This document shows positions 19,152 to 29,375 of a DNA stretch of 64,000 nt, piece after piece. Each line of letters opens with the position of its first letter. The first letter of the stretch is position 1. The stretch is from positions 2,852,001-2,916,000 of the forward strand of contig CP073276.1 of NCBI GenBank assembly GCA_038561985.1, written 5' to 3'. This DNA is from Petrimonas sulfuriphila. Lineage in GTDB: Bacteria > Bacteroidota > Bacteroidia > Bacteroidales > Dysgonomonadaceae. The translations under genes were made by a program, and so were the position numbers. The notes under the pieces were generated by a model that made no database searches, was not told the origin of the DNA, and was given only the letters and a program-made list of their open reading frames with translations.

Positions 19152-20285
19152 TCAGGTCAGTTTTTCCCATTCTTTATTGAACTGCAATTGGTAATTCCCC
19201 ATTAATGAAGGCCTTTCTGCCAAGCGTACCTCTTTTACGGATTGAATCATTTCCAGAAAACGTTCCGTTTTCTCCAAGGTGTCGTTTCTGTTCTTTGGAT
19301 CAAACAGGATTCCTCGTTCAGGAGTTATCAAACTTGCTGCTCCGGCATATTGAGAACACAGTACCGGCATCCCGAAAATCAATGCTTCGTTCACAACGGC
19401 TCCAAAAGGTTCGAACAAGCTGGGCAAGACTAATCCTGACCCGCAGGCATACCAGGCATGGAGTTCCTCTCCCTCTAGTCTCCCTGCAAACATAACTTTT
19501 CCACGCAATTGCTGATCTTCCATTATTTCTTGTAAGGAGGAGAGCTCTCTTCCTTCCCCGACGATGACGAACTTCAGGTTATCAGCTTCGAGCAACAGGG
19601 AGGATAGAGTACTCAAAAAAACGGAAAGCCCTTTTTCGGGGATTAGCCTTCCCACAAACAACAGTGTCTTTTTACCTTCGAGGTCGTATTCCCGAACATA
19701 TTGTTGTGCGATCTCCTCCAATTTCCGGGCGTTTTCCCTCAATCTTTCCGGTTTTTGCAATATGGGTGAGACGATAAGCTGATGCTCTTTCAAGTTGAAC
19801 TTGTTTTTGTAAAACTCCGATACCTCTGCAGACATGACCACCCAAAAATCCAAATGTTTTACAGACCGTTTTCGGGCCAAATTTCGTAATTTCGATTGCA
19901 TGTGGTGGCACATGTCTATACTGTCGTCCAGGGTAGTCCCTATTTTTTGAGTGATGATGCCTAGCTGTTTCCAGAGAATCAGCAACTGGGTCGTCAGAGA
20001 ATATTCAAACCCCATAATTATGTCGGGTTGTATCTTCCGGATCATCCTGTACATGCCAAAACGGAAGAATACTTTCCCTTTCCGGCGTGGCCCTTTCAGT
20101 AAGTAGAGAACCTTAAATCTGCAATGGTCCAGGAGTTTACTCTGATCCATCTTGTTGTTCCAGATGTTGTCGAAAAGAAAAACCACCGTCAGATCGAACA
20201 GCTCGTTCAGCGAATTAAACTGATCAAGTCTGTAGGGTGCAAGGGACGGGTGAAACATCAGTATTTTCTTTCTTTGCCTGTTCAT
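19152..20285 (-). CDS. Glycosyltransferase family 4
   Basis: A 377-residue GT-B enzyme. LLFVGRLIPEKGLSVFLSTL opens the donor domain, then FVIVGEGRELSSLQEIM, VMFAGRLEGEELHAWYACGS, and the donor-binding motif LPSLFEPFGAVVNEALIFGM. The N-terminal half includes IIMGFEYSLTTQLLILWKQL. Probably adds one sugar of the repeat unit. Specificity unknown. Confidence 0.88.
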   Translation of the reverse strand: MNRQRKKILMFHPSLAPYRLDQFNSLNELFDLTVVFLFDNIWNNKMDQSKLLDHCRFKVLYLLKGPRRKGKVFFRFGMYRMIRKIQPDIIMGFEYSLTTQLLILWKQLGIITQKIGTTLDDSIDMCHHMQSKLRNLARKRSVKHLDFWVVMSAEVSEFYKNKFNLKEHQLIVSPILQKPERLRENARKLEEIAQQYVREYDLEGKKTLLFVGRLIPEKGLSVFLSTLSSLLLEADNLKFVIVGEGRELSSLQEIMEDQQLRGKVMFAGRLEGEELHAWYACGSGLVLPSLFEPFGAVVNEALIFGMPVLCSQYAGAASLITPERGILFDPKNRNDTLEKTERFLEMIQSVKEVRLAERPSLMGNYQLQFNKEWEKLT

Positions 20286-20313
20286 ACTTCTTTACTTTTT
20301 TTACGATACATCT

Positions 20314-21177
20314 TTAGTTCTTGAACCTGTCCCACAAAAACGGGAAAAACGTCTTCATCCACAACATCACAAAAGAGTAGGGGAGAAACATCGGAAAATG
20401 CCTCTTTACGTAAAACAAATACTCATTATACGCCAATCCTTTAGGACTCTTCAAGTACGCAATCCGGTCCCTTAACGGTAGATTTCCTCTTTTCCAGCTT
20501 TTCCCGTGATCATCCGGACACACTCCGCATACGTTAGGTGCCACGTAAACCGGAACATCTCTTTTGCGGGCCCGCAGTGAATAGTCGTAGTCTGCAATAC
20601 CGTGCGTGAAGCGATCATCGAGAATACCCACCTGGTCTACTGCTTCTCTGCTGACCCACAGTATATTGGCGTTTGCAATCTGGCATTCCTGCGGTTGGGC
20701 CTGTGGGGAGAGCAGTTGACTTTTCACGATAACGTGGTTGGTTTTGATCCGGGAGCCGCCGTAGGTTACTTTTCCGGTTTTTCCGTCTATCGTTGTGCCG
20801 CAGTAAATTCCCGTCTTGCCTGTTTGCCGGAGTGAATGCTCTTCGGCTTTCATCAGATTCATGATAAAGTCATGCTTTAACTTAACATCGTCATTTATCA
20901 GTAAATAAGCATTGTATGATTTCTTCTGGGTGGCTTTTTTCCAAGCCAGGCGCATTCCGCCGGCCCAGAATAAAGTACCTCCGCCTTTTAGTACGGTAAC
21001 CTGCGGGTACAGTTCTTTTACCGCCTCTTCCGTCCCGTCCGTTGAGCCGTCATCTGTTAAAAAGACATCCAGTTGAACATCCGGTGGGAGTTCTGCTTCA
21101 AACAGGGATGCCAGGCACGTGAGTGTTTGGGCTTTTCTGTTGTGGCACGTGAGTAAAACAGCTATTTCTTTTCCCAT
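20314..21177 (-). CDS. Glycosyltransferase family 2
   Basis: A 287-residue GT-A enzyme. It begins EIAVLLTCHNRKAQTLTCLA, with LDVFLTDDGSTDGTEEAV for the nucleotide-binding Asp, GGTLFWAGGMRLAWK, and YLLINDDVKLKHDFI as the DxD-like site. It resembles rhamnosyl- and other 6-deoxyhexosyl-transferases, though substrate assignment is not safe. It overlaps the upstream wzy gene by 16 bp. Confidence 0.88.
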   Translation of the reverse strand: MGKEIAVLLTCHNRKAQTLTCLASLFEAELPPDVQLDVFLTDDGSTDGTEEAVKELYPQVTVLKGGGTLFWAGGMRLAWKKATQKKSYNAYLLINDDVKLKHDFIMNLMKAEEHSLRQTGKTGIYCGTTIDGKTGKVTYGGSRIKTNHVIVKSQLLSPQAQPQECQIANANILWVSREAVDQVGILDDRFTHGIADYDYSLRARKRDVPVYVAPNVCGVCPDDHGKSWKRGNLPLRDRIAYLKSPKGLAYNEYLFYVKRHFPMFLPYSFVMLWMKTFFPFLWDRFKN

Positions 21178-22484
21178 TGTTTTTCTTTTTTAATCAAATG
21201 ATTTTGCAGGCGGATATAGCGGACATCAAAAATGCCGCGCACCCATAGGGCAACTTCTTTGTTGGTCATCTCCCGGAAAGTATATGAAAAACACAATCCA
21301 ATCATCACCCATAGCATGAAGTAGTTGAGGGAGAAGTTGTTGACATCTTCTACCCAGGCATACAGCCACCGGAAGGCAATGTAAATACCCAGCATTTTCG
21401 CGTATATGTTTGCTGATCTGTTTACGGCTAAATAGGAAGCCCTTAAAAAGATCAACGTATAAAGGATTACACCCGCTATACCTGTCCAGGTAAACACGTT
21501 GGCCAATCCAATTTCATTGGCTAATCGCTCGCTTCTTCGGGTCAGCTCGTATGCTCTTTCTCCGAATATTTCAGAATCGTTTCCCCGGGCCGGTGTGCGT
21601 CCCAACAGCCAGTAGTTGTTGTTTATCGCCGATTGAAGCACTTCGGAATAGATGAAAGTACGTGTATCTGTGGTAACGTTTATTTCCACACGGTTACCAA
21701 ATTCATCCGTTCCTACGGTGGTGTAATCTCCTTTCACGTAATCGTCCATTTTAAAAACGTTGAAGATCTCGCTGACCCCCAGCAGAAACAATACTACGGG
21801 TATGACAAACAAGGAGAGCCGGACTGCTTCCATAACCTTCACAGTAATCATGCTCCGCAAGTAATAAAAACCCAGTATGAGTAAAGGAACGCCAAATTTT
21901 ATGACATTGCTACGTGCTCCCAGGTCCGCGGTTATTACCACCAACGTTACGGTTATTACCAGGATTTTCTGACGCAGGGTAAGTGCCGGTAAGAACAACA
22001 GCAAGAAACTCATCGGAATCAGGTAAAATCCATATGCGTCTGCACGCAGGATAAGTGCGAAGATTAAAAAGAGAGGTAGCACGTACCTTACGTAATACGA
22101 AAGCATATATTGCACAACCTTCTTGTTGGTTGCCGAATAAGCCACAATGGGAAGCAGAAGTGCCATTGCGTTGCTTATCAATCCTTTCCAGTCCCAGTAA
22201 ATTTCAGCAACAAGCATCCCTCTTACGATGCAGACAATGTTCCAAAGCAAATATATCCAGACAATCCTAAGGTTTTGTTCGTTTTTCCTGTCGAAGAAAG
22301 AATACCTTGCCAGGAAGAATACAGCTAAAATAATTATTGACAATACCCAGACAATCGTGGTGTTGTTTAGAACGGAAGTGATGGAGCGCCACCGTTTGGC
22401 AAAAGACAATACGGAATAAACGGTGAGCACCAGAATGGTCACCGGAATGGCTTGGCTTATTATCTGTTTGTTAACGGTATTCAT
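21162..22484 (-). CDS. Polysaccharide polymerase, Wzy/O-antigen ligase type
   Basis: A 440-residue integral membrane protein with about ten to twelve hydrophobic segments and one long periplasmic loop around residues 235-300 (from KMDDYVKGDY to ANEIGL). This is the general plan of Wzy polymerases and WaaL-like proteins. Only one such gene is present, and with wzx, wzc and wza in the operon a Wzy-dependent pathway is indicated. The assignment rests on topology and context because this family has little sequence conservation. Confidence 0.75.
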   Translation of the reverse strand: MNTVNKQIISQAIPVTILVLTVYSVLSFAKRWRSITSVLNNTTIVWVLSIIILAVFFLARYSFFDRKNEQNLRIVWIYLLWNIVCIVRGMLVAEIYWDWKGLISNAMALLLPIVAYSATNKKVVQYMLSYYVRYVLPLFLIFALILRADAYGFYLIPMSFLLLFLPALTLRQKILVITVTLVVITADLGARSNVIKFGVPLLILGFYYLRSMITVKVMEAVRLSLFVIPVVLFLLGVSEIFNVFKMDDYVKGDYTTVGTDEFGNRVEINVTTDTRTFIYSEVLQSAINNNYWLLGRTPARGNDSEIFGERAYELTRRSERLANEIGLANVFTWTGIAGVILYTLIFLRASYLAVNRSANIYAKMLGIYIAFRWLYAWVEDVNNFSLNYFMLWVMIGLCFSYTFREMTNKEVALWVRGIFDVRYIRLQNHLIKKEKQWEKK

Positions 22485-22493
22485 TTGTTCTTG

Positions 22494-23600
22494 TCAAGAA
22501 TAAAGTTGGTATATCTCTTCTGCATTTTTTTTCAAATGATACGTCTCGTTCACCATTTCCTTTGCACGGGCGGAAAGTCTGGTTGAAATCTCGGGATGTG
22601 TGTGCAGGTAGATTATTTTTTCCGCCAGGATGGTATGGTCTTCGGGAATAAGCAGGCTGTTTTCCCCTGTCTGGTTGAAATCCCTCAGTCCAGTTACGTT
22701 GTAGAGTATTGCGGGGATTCCGCAAGCCATCGCCTCGATGGTCGTGATGGAGATCCCTTCGTGTTTACTCGTCATCAGGTATATGTCAGATGCTACCAGG
22801 TACCTGCGGATATCCGTCTGGTTGCCGAAGAACCGGACGCATTTGTCTACACCCAGTTCTACGGCCAGCTCCCTTTCTCCTTTTTCTGCTTCTCCCTTCC
22901 CTAAATGCAGGTACTGCAGGTTGGGATAATGCTTCGTAATGAGCGGCAGCGCCTTGATAATTTCTTCGTGCCTTTTGATGGAACTACAGCCACCGATGGA
23001 GATTATTACCAGAGCATCTGCGGGAATCCCCAGCTCCTCCCTGTATTTAATTTTCTCTCCATTCGAAGCTGGAAAGAACCGGTTTTCTCCGTACCAGTTG
23101 TATACCTTTTTCGTTTTGTTGCGGTAATGTTTCAATTCGTGCTCATAAACCGAATGGCTGATGCTCTGGAACCGGCACCTGAATATTTTTTTGGCCGACC
23201 ATCGTTGCAACACATGATAGGGATAACTGTAAAAGTGAGAAACAAAAATACTGTGAAAGGTATACACGGATCGTTTGCCGGCCAGCCACGCACAAAGTGC
23301 CATCTCCCACATGATCGCATGGCTGTGGATATGGACCACATCGTAGTTTTCCCTTGTCAGAAACTCTGTAAACCAGATCCAGTACCGGATGCGTGCAATT
23401 ATATTCCATCCGCCGGGATAGGGCCTGTGAACAACCTTGTAGCCTGCTTGCTCAAAATGCCGGGAATACTCGCCCTGGTCAGGAGCAGTGGCCATAACGG
23501 TCAGTTCACATCCCTTGTGTTGAAAATAGGAGGACGCGTCAACGTACATTATTTCCGCTCCTGAGAATTTAAGCTCGTGAAGAATCTGTACTACTTTCAT
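22494..23600 (-). CDS. Glycosyltransferase family 4
   Basis: A 368-residue GT-B enzyme. The N-terminus VVQILHELKFSGAEIMYVDA is typical of the GT4 acceptor domain. The donor domain has LVIISIGGCSSIKRHEEIIK, LQYLHLGKGEAEKGERELA, RFFGNQTDIRRYLVASDIYL and MTSKHEGISITTIEAMACGI. It overlaps the upstream GT4 gene by 32 bp, an unusually long overlap. Confidence 0.9.
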   Translation of the reverse strand: MKVVQILHELKFSGAEIMYVDASSYFQHKGCELTVMATAPDQGEYSRHFEQAGYKVVHRPYPGGWNIIARIRYWIWFTEFLTRENYDVVHIHSHAIMWEMALCAWLAGKRSVYTFHSIFVSHFYSYPYHVLQRWSAKKIFRCRFQSISHSVYEHELKHYRNKTKKVYNWYGENRFFPASNGEKIKYREELGIPADALVIISIGGCSSIKRHEEIIKALPLITKHYPNLQYLHLGKGEAEKGERELAVELGVDKCVRFFGNQTDIRRYLVASDIYLMTSKHEGISITTIEAMACGIPAILYNVTGLRDFNQTGENSLLIPEDHTILAEKIIYLHTHPEISTRLSARAKEMVNETYHLKKNAEEIYQLYS

Positions 23601-24870
23601 GGTGTTGTTTTATAATTTCGGAATAAATCTGGTAATATTGCCGGGAGGTTTGCGTGATGTTGTGCCGTCTGAGGGCAATCTCCCTGGCGTTTGCACTAAT
23701 CTTCAATGCCAGTTCATCATCGGAAAAAATCCGGGCTATCTGATAAGCCAGGAACACATAGTCTCCCGGTGAGAACAGGAGTGAACTTTCATTATCCTTT
23801 ACAATGGACGTTACCCCGCCAACAGACGGAGCTACGCAAGGCGTTCCCGTCATCATGCTTTCTCCCAGTGAATTGGGGCTGTTTTCCAGGAATGAGGGCA
23901 GAACAAACAGGTGCGCCTTGCTGTATTCAGCGGCCATTTCGTCGGCCGACAACCTTTTGCGCAGAATAATGTTTTCCGTTAATTTCAATTTCCTGATTTC
24001 GCTTTTCAGGTAATTGGAATAATCTTCTCCAATGAATACATCTTTTATCTTGGAGGATTTCAGTGTAAAGGAAGACAAGGGTGCGACTATTTTTACTTCG
24101 GGAAATTGCCTTTTCAGAATTGCAGCGGCCTGCAGTAAGGTGTGAAATCCTTTTAACGGATATTCGGCCGAGGGGACAAATATCCGGTGACGTTCGCATT
24201 CATCGATCTTCCACACATGTTGGTAAAAGGCAGGGCGTAACAGCTCTTCTCCGTGGAAGTAAGAGGCCCCTGCATTCATAGCTGCCAGCTGCGCTTTGTC
24301 CCAGGCCGTTCTTCCGATAAAATACCGGTTGATCCTGTATACCTCTTTTTCAATGTCACTGTATTTTCTCCATTTCCGCAACGTGGAGTTCACTCCACCG
24401 CGCCCGACTCTGTTTTTGACGGACCGGTGTTTTTTTAACCCGGCATTGGCCACGCTGTATTTCAGGTAATCCAGGCAGGAAGATACGATGCCCTGTATGG
24501 AGCAGACAATCGGAATTTTTGTATCCACGTACTTACGCAGGAGGGCGAAATTCTTTTCGGTGCCGTGAATGTGGATAATATCAGGCTGAAAATCGTTTAT
24601 TACGGACAAGTATCTGTTCGCCAGATTGGCGCTCATTACTGACGCGTTTTCGTTCTTGCTGATGCGTATGGAATAATACACAACGCCATCTATTTCCTGC
24701 TTCTGTTCGTTTCCATTTATCACGGGAGTGACGGATGCAAGCGTTATGCCGGGTTGTTGGAGGATATTGTAAAACAGAGGGGCAACCCAGGACCCGCCTT
24801 TTGTGGGCTGGCCCTTGACGTAGGGGAAGAAAACCTCAAACACATCGTGTGTTATCCAAAAAACGCGCAT
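23569..24870 (-). CDS. Glycosyltransferase family 4
   Basis: A 433-residue GT-B enzyme, somewhat longer than its neighbours. It starts MRVFWITHDVFEVFFPYVKG. The donor domain has RIFVPSAEYPLKGFHTLLQA, RKRLSADEMAAEYSKAHLFV and LPSFLENSPNSLGESMMTGT. The N-terminal half includes QPDIIHIHGTEKNFALLRKY. One sugar of the repeat unit is its likely product; specificity not visible. Confidence 0.88.
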   Translation of the reverse strand: MRVFWITHDVFEVFFPYVKGQPTKGGSWVAPLFYNILQQPGITLASVTPVINGNEQKQEIDGVVYYSIRISKNENASVMSANLANRYLSVINDFQPDIIHIHGTEKNFALLRKYVDTKIPIVCSIQGIVSSCLDYLKYSVANAGLKKHRSVKNRVGRGGVNSTLRKWRKYSDIEKEVYRINRYFIGRTAWDKAQLAAMNAGASYFHGEELLRPAFYQHVWKIDECERHRIFVPSAEYPLKGFHTLLQAAAILKRQFPEVKIVAPLSSFTLKSSKIKDVFIGEDYSNYLKSEIRKLKLTENIILRKRLSADEMAAEYSKAHLFVLPSFLENSPNSLGESMMTGTPCVAPSVGGVTSIVKDNESSLLFSPGDYVFLAYQIARIFSDDELALKISANAREIALRRHNITQTSRQYYQIYSEIIKQHHESSTDSSRA

Positions 24871-24894
24871 ATCTTTCTTTATTTAAACATTGTA

Positions 24895-25812
24895 TCAGTA
24901 TGACCTTACTCCGTTGAATTTCAAGTACCAGTAGAACAGGCTGAATTTCAACAGGAGGGGGACACCTTTGTGCCCCTTGAACCCTTTGTATTTATACCGC
25001 AGCCAGTTTTCGTAATAGATCGATAAATCAATGGGATTGAATATATTCAAATTCTGTTTTCTGTATTTGTTGAAAATTTTCAGGGCCTCTTTTTTTCTCA
25101 GGTTTTCCACGGAATCGTTTCTGGAGAGTGAGTTTTTGTGAATCCTGTACCTGACCGTCGGTTTATTCATGTAATGTATTTTAATGCCTTTGCCGATAAT
25201 TCTAAATACCATGGACATGTCTTCGTAGATTTTGAATTCCTCGTCGCAAAACCCAATGCTGTTGATCAGTTCCTTCTTGTAGAAAAAAGTTGGCGTATTC
25301 AGAAACACGGGCCAGCGCGCATAGGCCTTTAGCTGCTCCTTGACGGATGAGCGGCTGGCAAAATAGATCAATCCCTCATTGATGGTTTCCTTTTTTGCCG
25401 GCACGCTGTTTTCATCCATTTCCTGCACTTCCGATATAATGAAGGAGGCTTTGGGAAAGCGGCCTGCGTACGCAAGGTTATCGGTAACGCAGTTGTCGAG
25501 TAAGGCGTCGTCGCCGGCAATCAGCTTAACCCATTCTCCTGTGGTTGCCTGTATTCCACGGTTACAATTTGCGGCTATTCCCGTGTTTTTTTCTACCGTA
25601 ATAATTTTTGATTCGTAAAATCGCTGCCGATTTTTTTCGATCCAATCCGTACAGAGCTGGACTGTGTCGTCCTTAGACGCGTCGTCACTCACGATCAGCT
25701 GAATATTGTCCCACGTCTGGGCTTTCACACTTTCCAGCGTCTCCAGCACGTATCTTGAGCTGTTGTACGTGATGATGATGATCGAAACTAAAGGTGTACC
25801 TGTATTATTCAT
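24895..25812 (-). CDS. Glycosyltransferase family 2
   Basis: A 305-residue GT-A enzyme. VSIIIITYNSSRYVLETLES is the classical GT2 start, followed by IQLIVSDDASKDDTVQLCTD, GIAANCNRGIQATTGEWVKL and IAGDDALLDNCV for the metal and nucleotide site. It sits 6 bp downstream of the flippase gene. Specificity unknown. Confidence 0.9.
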   Translation of the reverse strand: MNNTGTPLVSIIIITYNSSRYVLETLESVKAQTWDNIQLIVSDDASKDDTVQLCTDWIEKNRQRFYESKIITVEKNTGIAANCNRGIQATTGEWVKLIAGDDALLDNCVTDNLAYAGRFPKASFIISEVQEMDENSVPAKKETINEGLIYFASRSSVKEQLKAYARWPVFLNTPTFFYKKELINSIGFCDEEFKIYEDMSMVFRIIGKGIKIHYMNKPTVRYRIHKNSLSRNDSVENLRKKEALKIFNKYRKQNLNIFNPIDLSIYYENWLRYKYKGFKGHKGVPLLLKFSLFYWYLKFNGVRSY

Positions 25813-25818
25813 AAATCA

Positions 25819-27309
25819 TTATTTGTTTCTGTATTTTTGTAGAAAACCCCGGATAATCTCTTTTAATCCGATTCTGCTCTCCAGTTCCAGGTAGGAATAC
25901 CAGCAGGAGACTCCGATGAGCAATGTTCCGATAACGTATGTATAGGGTTTTTCTATTAGGTTTACTATGGCAAAACTCATCAATGCCAACGAGAATTGGA
26001 CGGCAAAAATCTTTAAGAAGGAGGAGGTGAACGAAAAGTGGTACTTTACTTTTGCAATGACATATACCTGTATGAGGTAGATCATGTAAACCATCAGGAA
26101 CGAAACCCCCAACCCCGTTAATCCACCAAAATGGTATCCCAGCAGGCTAAAGCCTAGTGTATAGGTGTTCCCGGTTAACTCGTTCCAGAAAAACAGCCTG
26201 CTCGCCCCTTTTGCCAGAAAAACAAAGGCGATTGCCCAGCTTACTGCTTTGAAAAATATGCCCAGGGATGCCCAGTATATCATTCCCGTTATGGCTAAAA
26301 ATTGTGTGGAGTATAAGAGGATAATGGCCCAATGAATAAATACAAGGAACCCGATCAGCACGGGAGCCAGTATCAGCAGCGCAATTTCAGACTGCTGATT
26401 GACGTTCCGGGCACACTGTTCGTTGCTGTTTGCCACGGCTGATAGCCTGGGGTAGTAATCAGTTCCCATTGCCGTAAAAATCATGCCCACGTAGGTATTG
26501 ATGATGGCGAATCCCGCATTGTACAAACCAACATCTGCCATGTTCCCCGTGCGGTTGATGAATATCCGGAGCAAGTATGCAGCGGCAATCGATATCAGTC
26601 CGCTGAGGCTTATCATAAAGCCCATAACCAGCATGCTTTTGCCTTCGGCGACGGTGATTGCCCGGTTGATCGTTGTCTTTCTGATCTTTGTCTTCTTTGC
26701 GAAGTGCCAGGAGAAAAACAGGGTGATCAATGCCGTGAGGATAATAACAGGCACAATTCCCTCAACTCCGAATCTGTAATAGAGCGGAACAGTAATCAGA
26801 AGTCCAGCGATGCTGCCGTAGACGTTGGCCTTTGCTAAATCTTGCAACTTACGAAGCCCCTGCAGCAACACCAGTTCCCCCGTACTCAATTGGCTGAAAA
26901 GTAGTGTGGCGGAAATCCAGGCAAAGGCAGCCGTATATTCTTTATTGCCAAACGTGAACTGGCTTAACCAGGGCGAGAAGAGAAGCGTCACAACGGCTCC
27001 GAGGATGCCTGTGATCCAGACCAACCGGCGCATAACGGAGATTACCGTCGATATACGTTGCTCATCTCCTGTGGCATTTGCTTCGGAAATATTTTTGATG
27101 GCACTTGTGCCCAGACCGAAGTTAGTTAGGCCAGCTACCAAGCCGGTGGTGGAGGTCAGCAGTCCCACGATACCCATACCAGCCGGCCCGAGGAGGAGTG
27201 CTACAAATTTCGAGCGCACGATGGAGATGACGATTTGAAAGACCTGAACTCCGCCAAAAAGAGAAGTCGCTTTCATGATCTGCCGGTATGAGGATTGATG
27301 CTTGTTCAT
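25819..27309 (-). CDS. Polysaccharide flippase, Wzx type (MOP superfamily)
   Basis: A 496-residue membrane protein with about 12-14 hydrophobic helices. The N-terminus ATSLFGGVQVFQIVISIVRS, then ALLLGPAGMGIVGLLTSTTG, is typical of Bacteroidota oligosaccharide flippases (polysaccharide synthase family). It would flip the finished undecaprenyl-linked repeat to the periplasm, where Wzy joins the units. Its start overlaps the stop of the aminotransferase gene by 4 bp (ATGA type). Confidence 0.9.
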   Translation of the reverse strand: MNKHQSSYRQIMKATSLFGGVQVFQIVISIVRSKFVALLLGPAGMGIVGLLTSTTGLVAGLTNFGLGTSAIKNISEANATGDEQRISTVISVMRRLVWITGILGAVVTLLFSPWLSQFTFGNKEYTAAFAWISATLLFSQLSTGELVLLQGLRKLQDLAKANVYGSIAGLLITVPLYYRFGVEGIVPVIILTALITLFFSWHFAKKTKIRKTTINRAITVAEGKSMLVMGFMISLSGLISIAAAYLLRIFINRTGNMADVGLYNAGFAIINTYVGMIFTAMGTDYYPRLSAVANSNEQCARNVNQQSEIALLILAPVLIGFLVFIHWAIILLYSTQFLAITGMIYWASLGIFFKAVSWAIAFVFLAKGASRLFFWNELTGNTYTLGFSLLGYHFGGLTGLGVSFLMVYMIYLIQVYVIAKVKYHFSFTSSFLKIFAVQFSLALMSFAIVNLIEKPYTYVIGTLLIGVSCWYSYLELESRIGLKEIIRGFLQKYRNK

Positions 27310-28430
27310 GTTGTTCTTTTCGAATTGTTCGGATGAAAGGAATTCACTGTTTTTGTCACGGTTTCAACTTCTTCATCGGAGAGTACCTGGCTTATAGGCA
27401 GGCTCAGGACTTCGTTGTGAATTTTATCGGTGACCGGCAAAGGCAGGTCGCTCCACTCTTTGTATGCCTTCTGTTTGTGGGGTGGAACTGGATAGTGGAT
27501 AAGTGCCTGAATCCCGTTTCCGTTGAGATGGTGAAGCAACGCATCGCGATGCCCCGAGCGAATCACAAACAGGTGAAACACGTGTGCATCCCAGTCGTTT
27601 ACTTCAGGCAGTACGATATCCGGATGATGGATATGGGTCAGGTAATAGCGGGCCACTTCTTTTCGTCGTTGGTTGTCTTTGTCGAGGTACTTCAGTTTTA
27701 CATCCAGAATAGCTGCCTGGAACTCATCCAGCCTGCTGTTAAGCCCCTGGTAATCGAATATGTATTTGGTGTTGGAACCGTAATTGGCCAATGCCCGTGC
27801 CGTTTCCTCCAGTTTTTTGTCGTCGGTAGTAATGGCACCGCCATCGCCAAAAGCCCCCAGGTTCTTGCCGGGATAAAAGCTGTGGCCGGCCGCGTCTCCC
27901 AAAGAGCCTGTCGTCTTTCCGTTAAACTTGCATCCGCTTGCCTGGGCATTATCTTCAATAAGTTTTAAATCGTGTTTTTTACAGATCTCTCCGATTCTGT
28001 TGGTGTACGCGCATTGCCCGTAAAGGTGGACGATCATGATCCCCCTTGTTCTGGGGGAGATGGCCGCTTCAATTTTGGTGTCGTCCAGCTGATACGTACG
28101 GATATCTGGTTCGACCAACACCGGAACTAGCCGGTTGTCGGTAATGGCGAGGATAGAAGCAATGAACGTGTTTGCGGGTACAATAATTTCGTCTCCCTCG
28201 CTCATGATGCCTAATTCCATGTATGCCTTGAGGATTATCCGCAAGGCGTCCAGACCGTTGGCAACGCCCACGCAATAACGGGTGCCGATAAATCCGGCGT
28301 AGTTGTTCTCGAATCGTTTATTTTCTTCGCCAAGCAGGTACCAGCCCGAATCGATTACCCGGGATGCGGCCTGATGGATTTCCCCGGTGTATTTCTGTGT
28401 AATTTTCTGTATGTCGAGAAATTTAATCAT
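27306..28430 (-). CDS. DegT/DnrJ/EryC1/StrS aminotransferase (FdtB-like)
   Basis: A 374-residue PLP-dependent sugar aminotransferase. It begins [56 protein letters not shown] and [20 protein letters not shown] are the family signatures; the last contains the PLP lysine in PGKNLG. Context (two 3,4-ketoisomerases and an acetyltransferase upstream) points to transamination of dTDP-3-keto-6-deoxyhexose to the 3-amino sugar, as in FdtB or QdtB. Which epimer is made cannot be decided here. Confidence 0.9.
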   Translation of the reverse strand: MIKFLDIQKITQKYTGEIHQAASRVIDSGWYLLGEENKRFENNYAGFIGTRYCVGVANGLDALRIILKAYMELGIMSEGDEIIVPANTFIASILAITDNRLVPVLVEPDIRTYQLDDTKIEAAISPRTRGIMIVHLYGQCAYTNRIGEICKKHDLKLIEDNAQASGCKFNGKTTGSLGDAAGHSFYPGKNLGAFGDGGAITTDDKKLEETARALANYGSNTKYIFDYQGLNSRLDEFQAAILDVKLKYLDKDNQRRKEVARYYLTHIHHPDIVLPEVNDWDAHVFHLFVIRSGHRDALLHHLNGNGIQALIHYPVPPHKQKAYKEWSDLPLPVTDKIHNEVLSLPISQVLSDEEVETVTKTVNSFHPNNSKRTT

Positions 28431-28965
28431 CTGTGTCGATCTTTAATATATGCTTTACTCCATTCTTGTCTCTTTTGTCCATATCCAGTAAAATACCCTC
28501 TTCGGTTATGTACCCTTTTTGAGTAGCCGGATTTCCATACCAAAACGAATAATCGGGAATGTCCTTCGTGATGATGCTTCCGGCGCCGATAAAGGAATAT
28601 TCTCCAATCACGAGTCCGGGAAGTATCGTTGCGTTTGCGCCAATGGACGCTCCTTTTTTCACCAGGGTGGGTTTAAATTTTGAGGTGTCGTGCGCTTTTG
28701 ACCGCGGAATCAGCTCGTTGGTGAATGTCACGTTGGGCCCGATAAATACGTTGTCTTCAATGGTTATCCCGTCCCACAACTGTACCCCGCTTTTGATGGT
28801 CACGTTGTTACCGATCACAACCTTGTTTTCGATGAATACATGCGCGCAAATATTGCAGTTGCTTCCGATCTGTGCGTCGGGCAATATCACGCAAAATTGC
28901 CAGATTGTTGTGTCTTCACCTATGTTTTGGGAAAGAACGTCCGTTCGCGGATGGATATATCTCAT
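28423..28965 (-). CDS. Left-handed beta-helix sugar N-acetyltransferase (FdtC/QdtC-like)
   Basis: A 180-residue protein made almost wholly of hexapeptide repeats: [40 protein letters not shown], then [16 protein letters not shown] and [20 protein letters not shown]. It ends with [10 protein letters not shown], as in NDP-3-amino-sugar acetyltransferases. It probably acetylates the 3-amino group made by the adjacent aminotransferase, giving a 3-acetamido-3,6-dideoxyhexose such as Fuc3NAc or Qui3NAc. It overlaps both neighbours (8 bp and 4 bp). Confidence 0.88.
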   Translation of the reverse strand: MRYIHPRTDVLSQNIGEDTTIWQFCVILPDAQIGSNCNICAHVFIENKVVIGNNVTIKSGVQLWDGITIEDNVFIGPNVTFTNELIPRSKAHDTSKFKPTLVKKGASIGANATILPGLVIGEYSFIGAGSIITKDIPDYSFWYGNPATQKGYITEEGILLDMDKRDKNGVKHILKIDTDD

Positions 28966-29375
28966 TTTTTGTATTCTTTAAATTCGTTGTAATCTCTTAT
29001 ATAATCATCGGCAGAATATTCCGAAGAGGCTAAAACCAGGCAAACTGATCCGGAAGAAAAATTGTCCAGCTCCCTCCAGATGCCAGGAACAACAAGTAAT
29101 CCGCGATAGGGACGATTAATGGTGAATGTCCTTTTCAATTCGCCATCATCCAGTGTTACATCGAAACTGCCGCTGGCTGCTACGATGAATTGCTGCAACT
29201 CTTTGTGTGCGTGGCCACCCCGTGACTCTCCCCCTGGCACATCGTAGAGGTAATACACACGCTTTACATGAAAAGGAACCGTTTTGCCGTTTTCCACTAC
29301 ACTGATGTTTCCTTTCTCGTGATGGTGCTTGTCTATTTCCAGTATAGAACAATCATAGATGTTCGTTTTTTTCAT
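28962..29375 (-). CDS. FdtA/QdtA-family sugar 3,4-ketoisomerase (copy 2, HAH form)
   Basis: About 137 residues from the ATG at 29375 ([11 protein letters not shown]); the frame opens earlier at 29411 but that start lies deep in the upstream gene. A WxcM-like cupin with [20 protein letters not shown] and [17 protein letters not shown]. The two histidines of GGHAHK are those expected in FdtA/QdtA active sites. It isomerises dTDP-4-keto-6-deoxyglucose to the 3-keto form. The 23-bp overlap with copy 1 and their similar sequence suggest a tandem duplication. Confidence 0.85.
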   Translation of the reverse strand: MKKTNIYDCSILEIDKHHHEKGNISVVENGKTVPFHVKRVYYLYDVPGGESRGGHAHKELQQFIVAASGSFDVTLDDGELKRTFTINRPYRGLLVVPGIWRELDNFSSGSVCLVLASSEYSADDYIRDYNEFKEYKK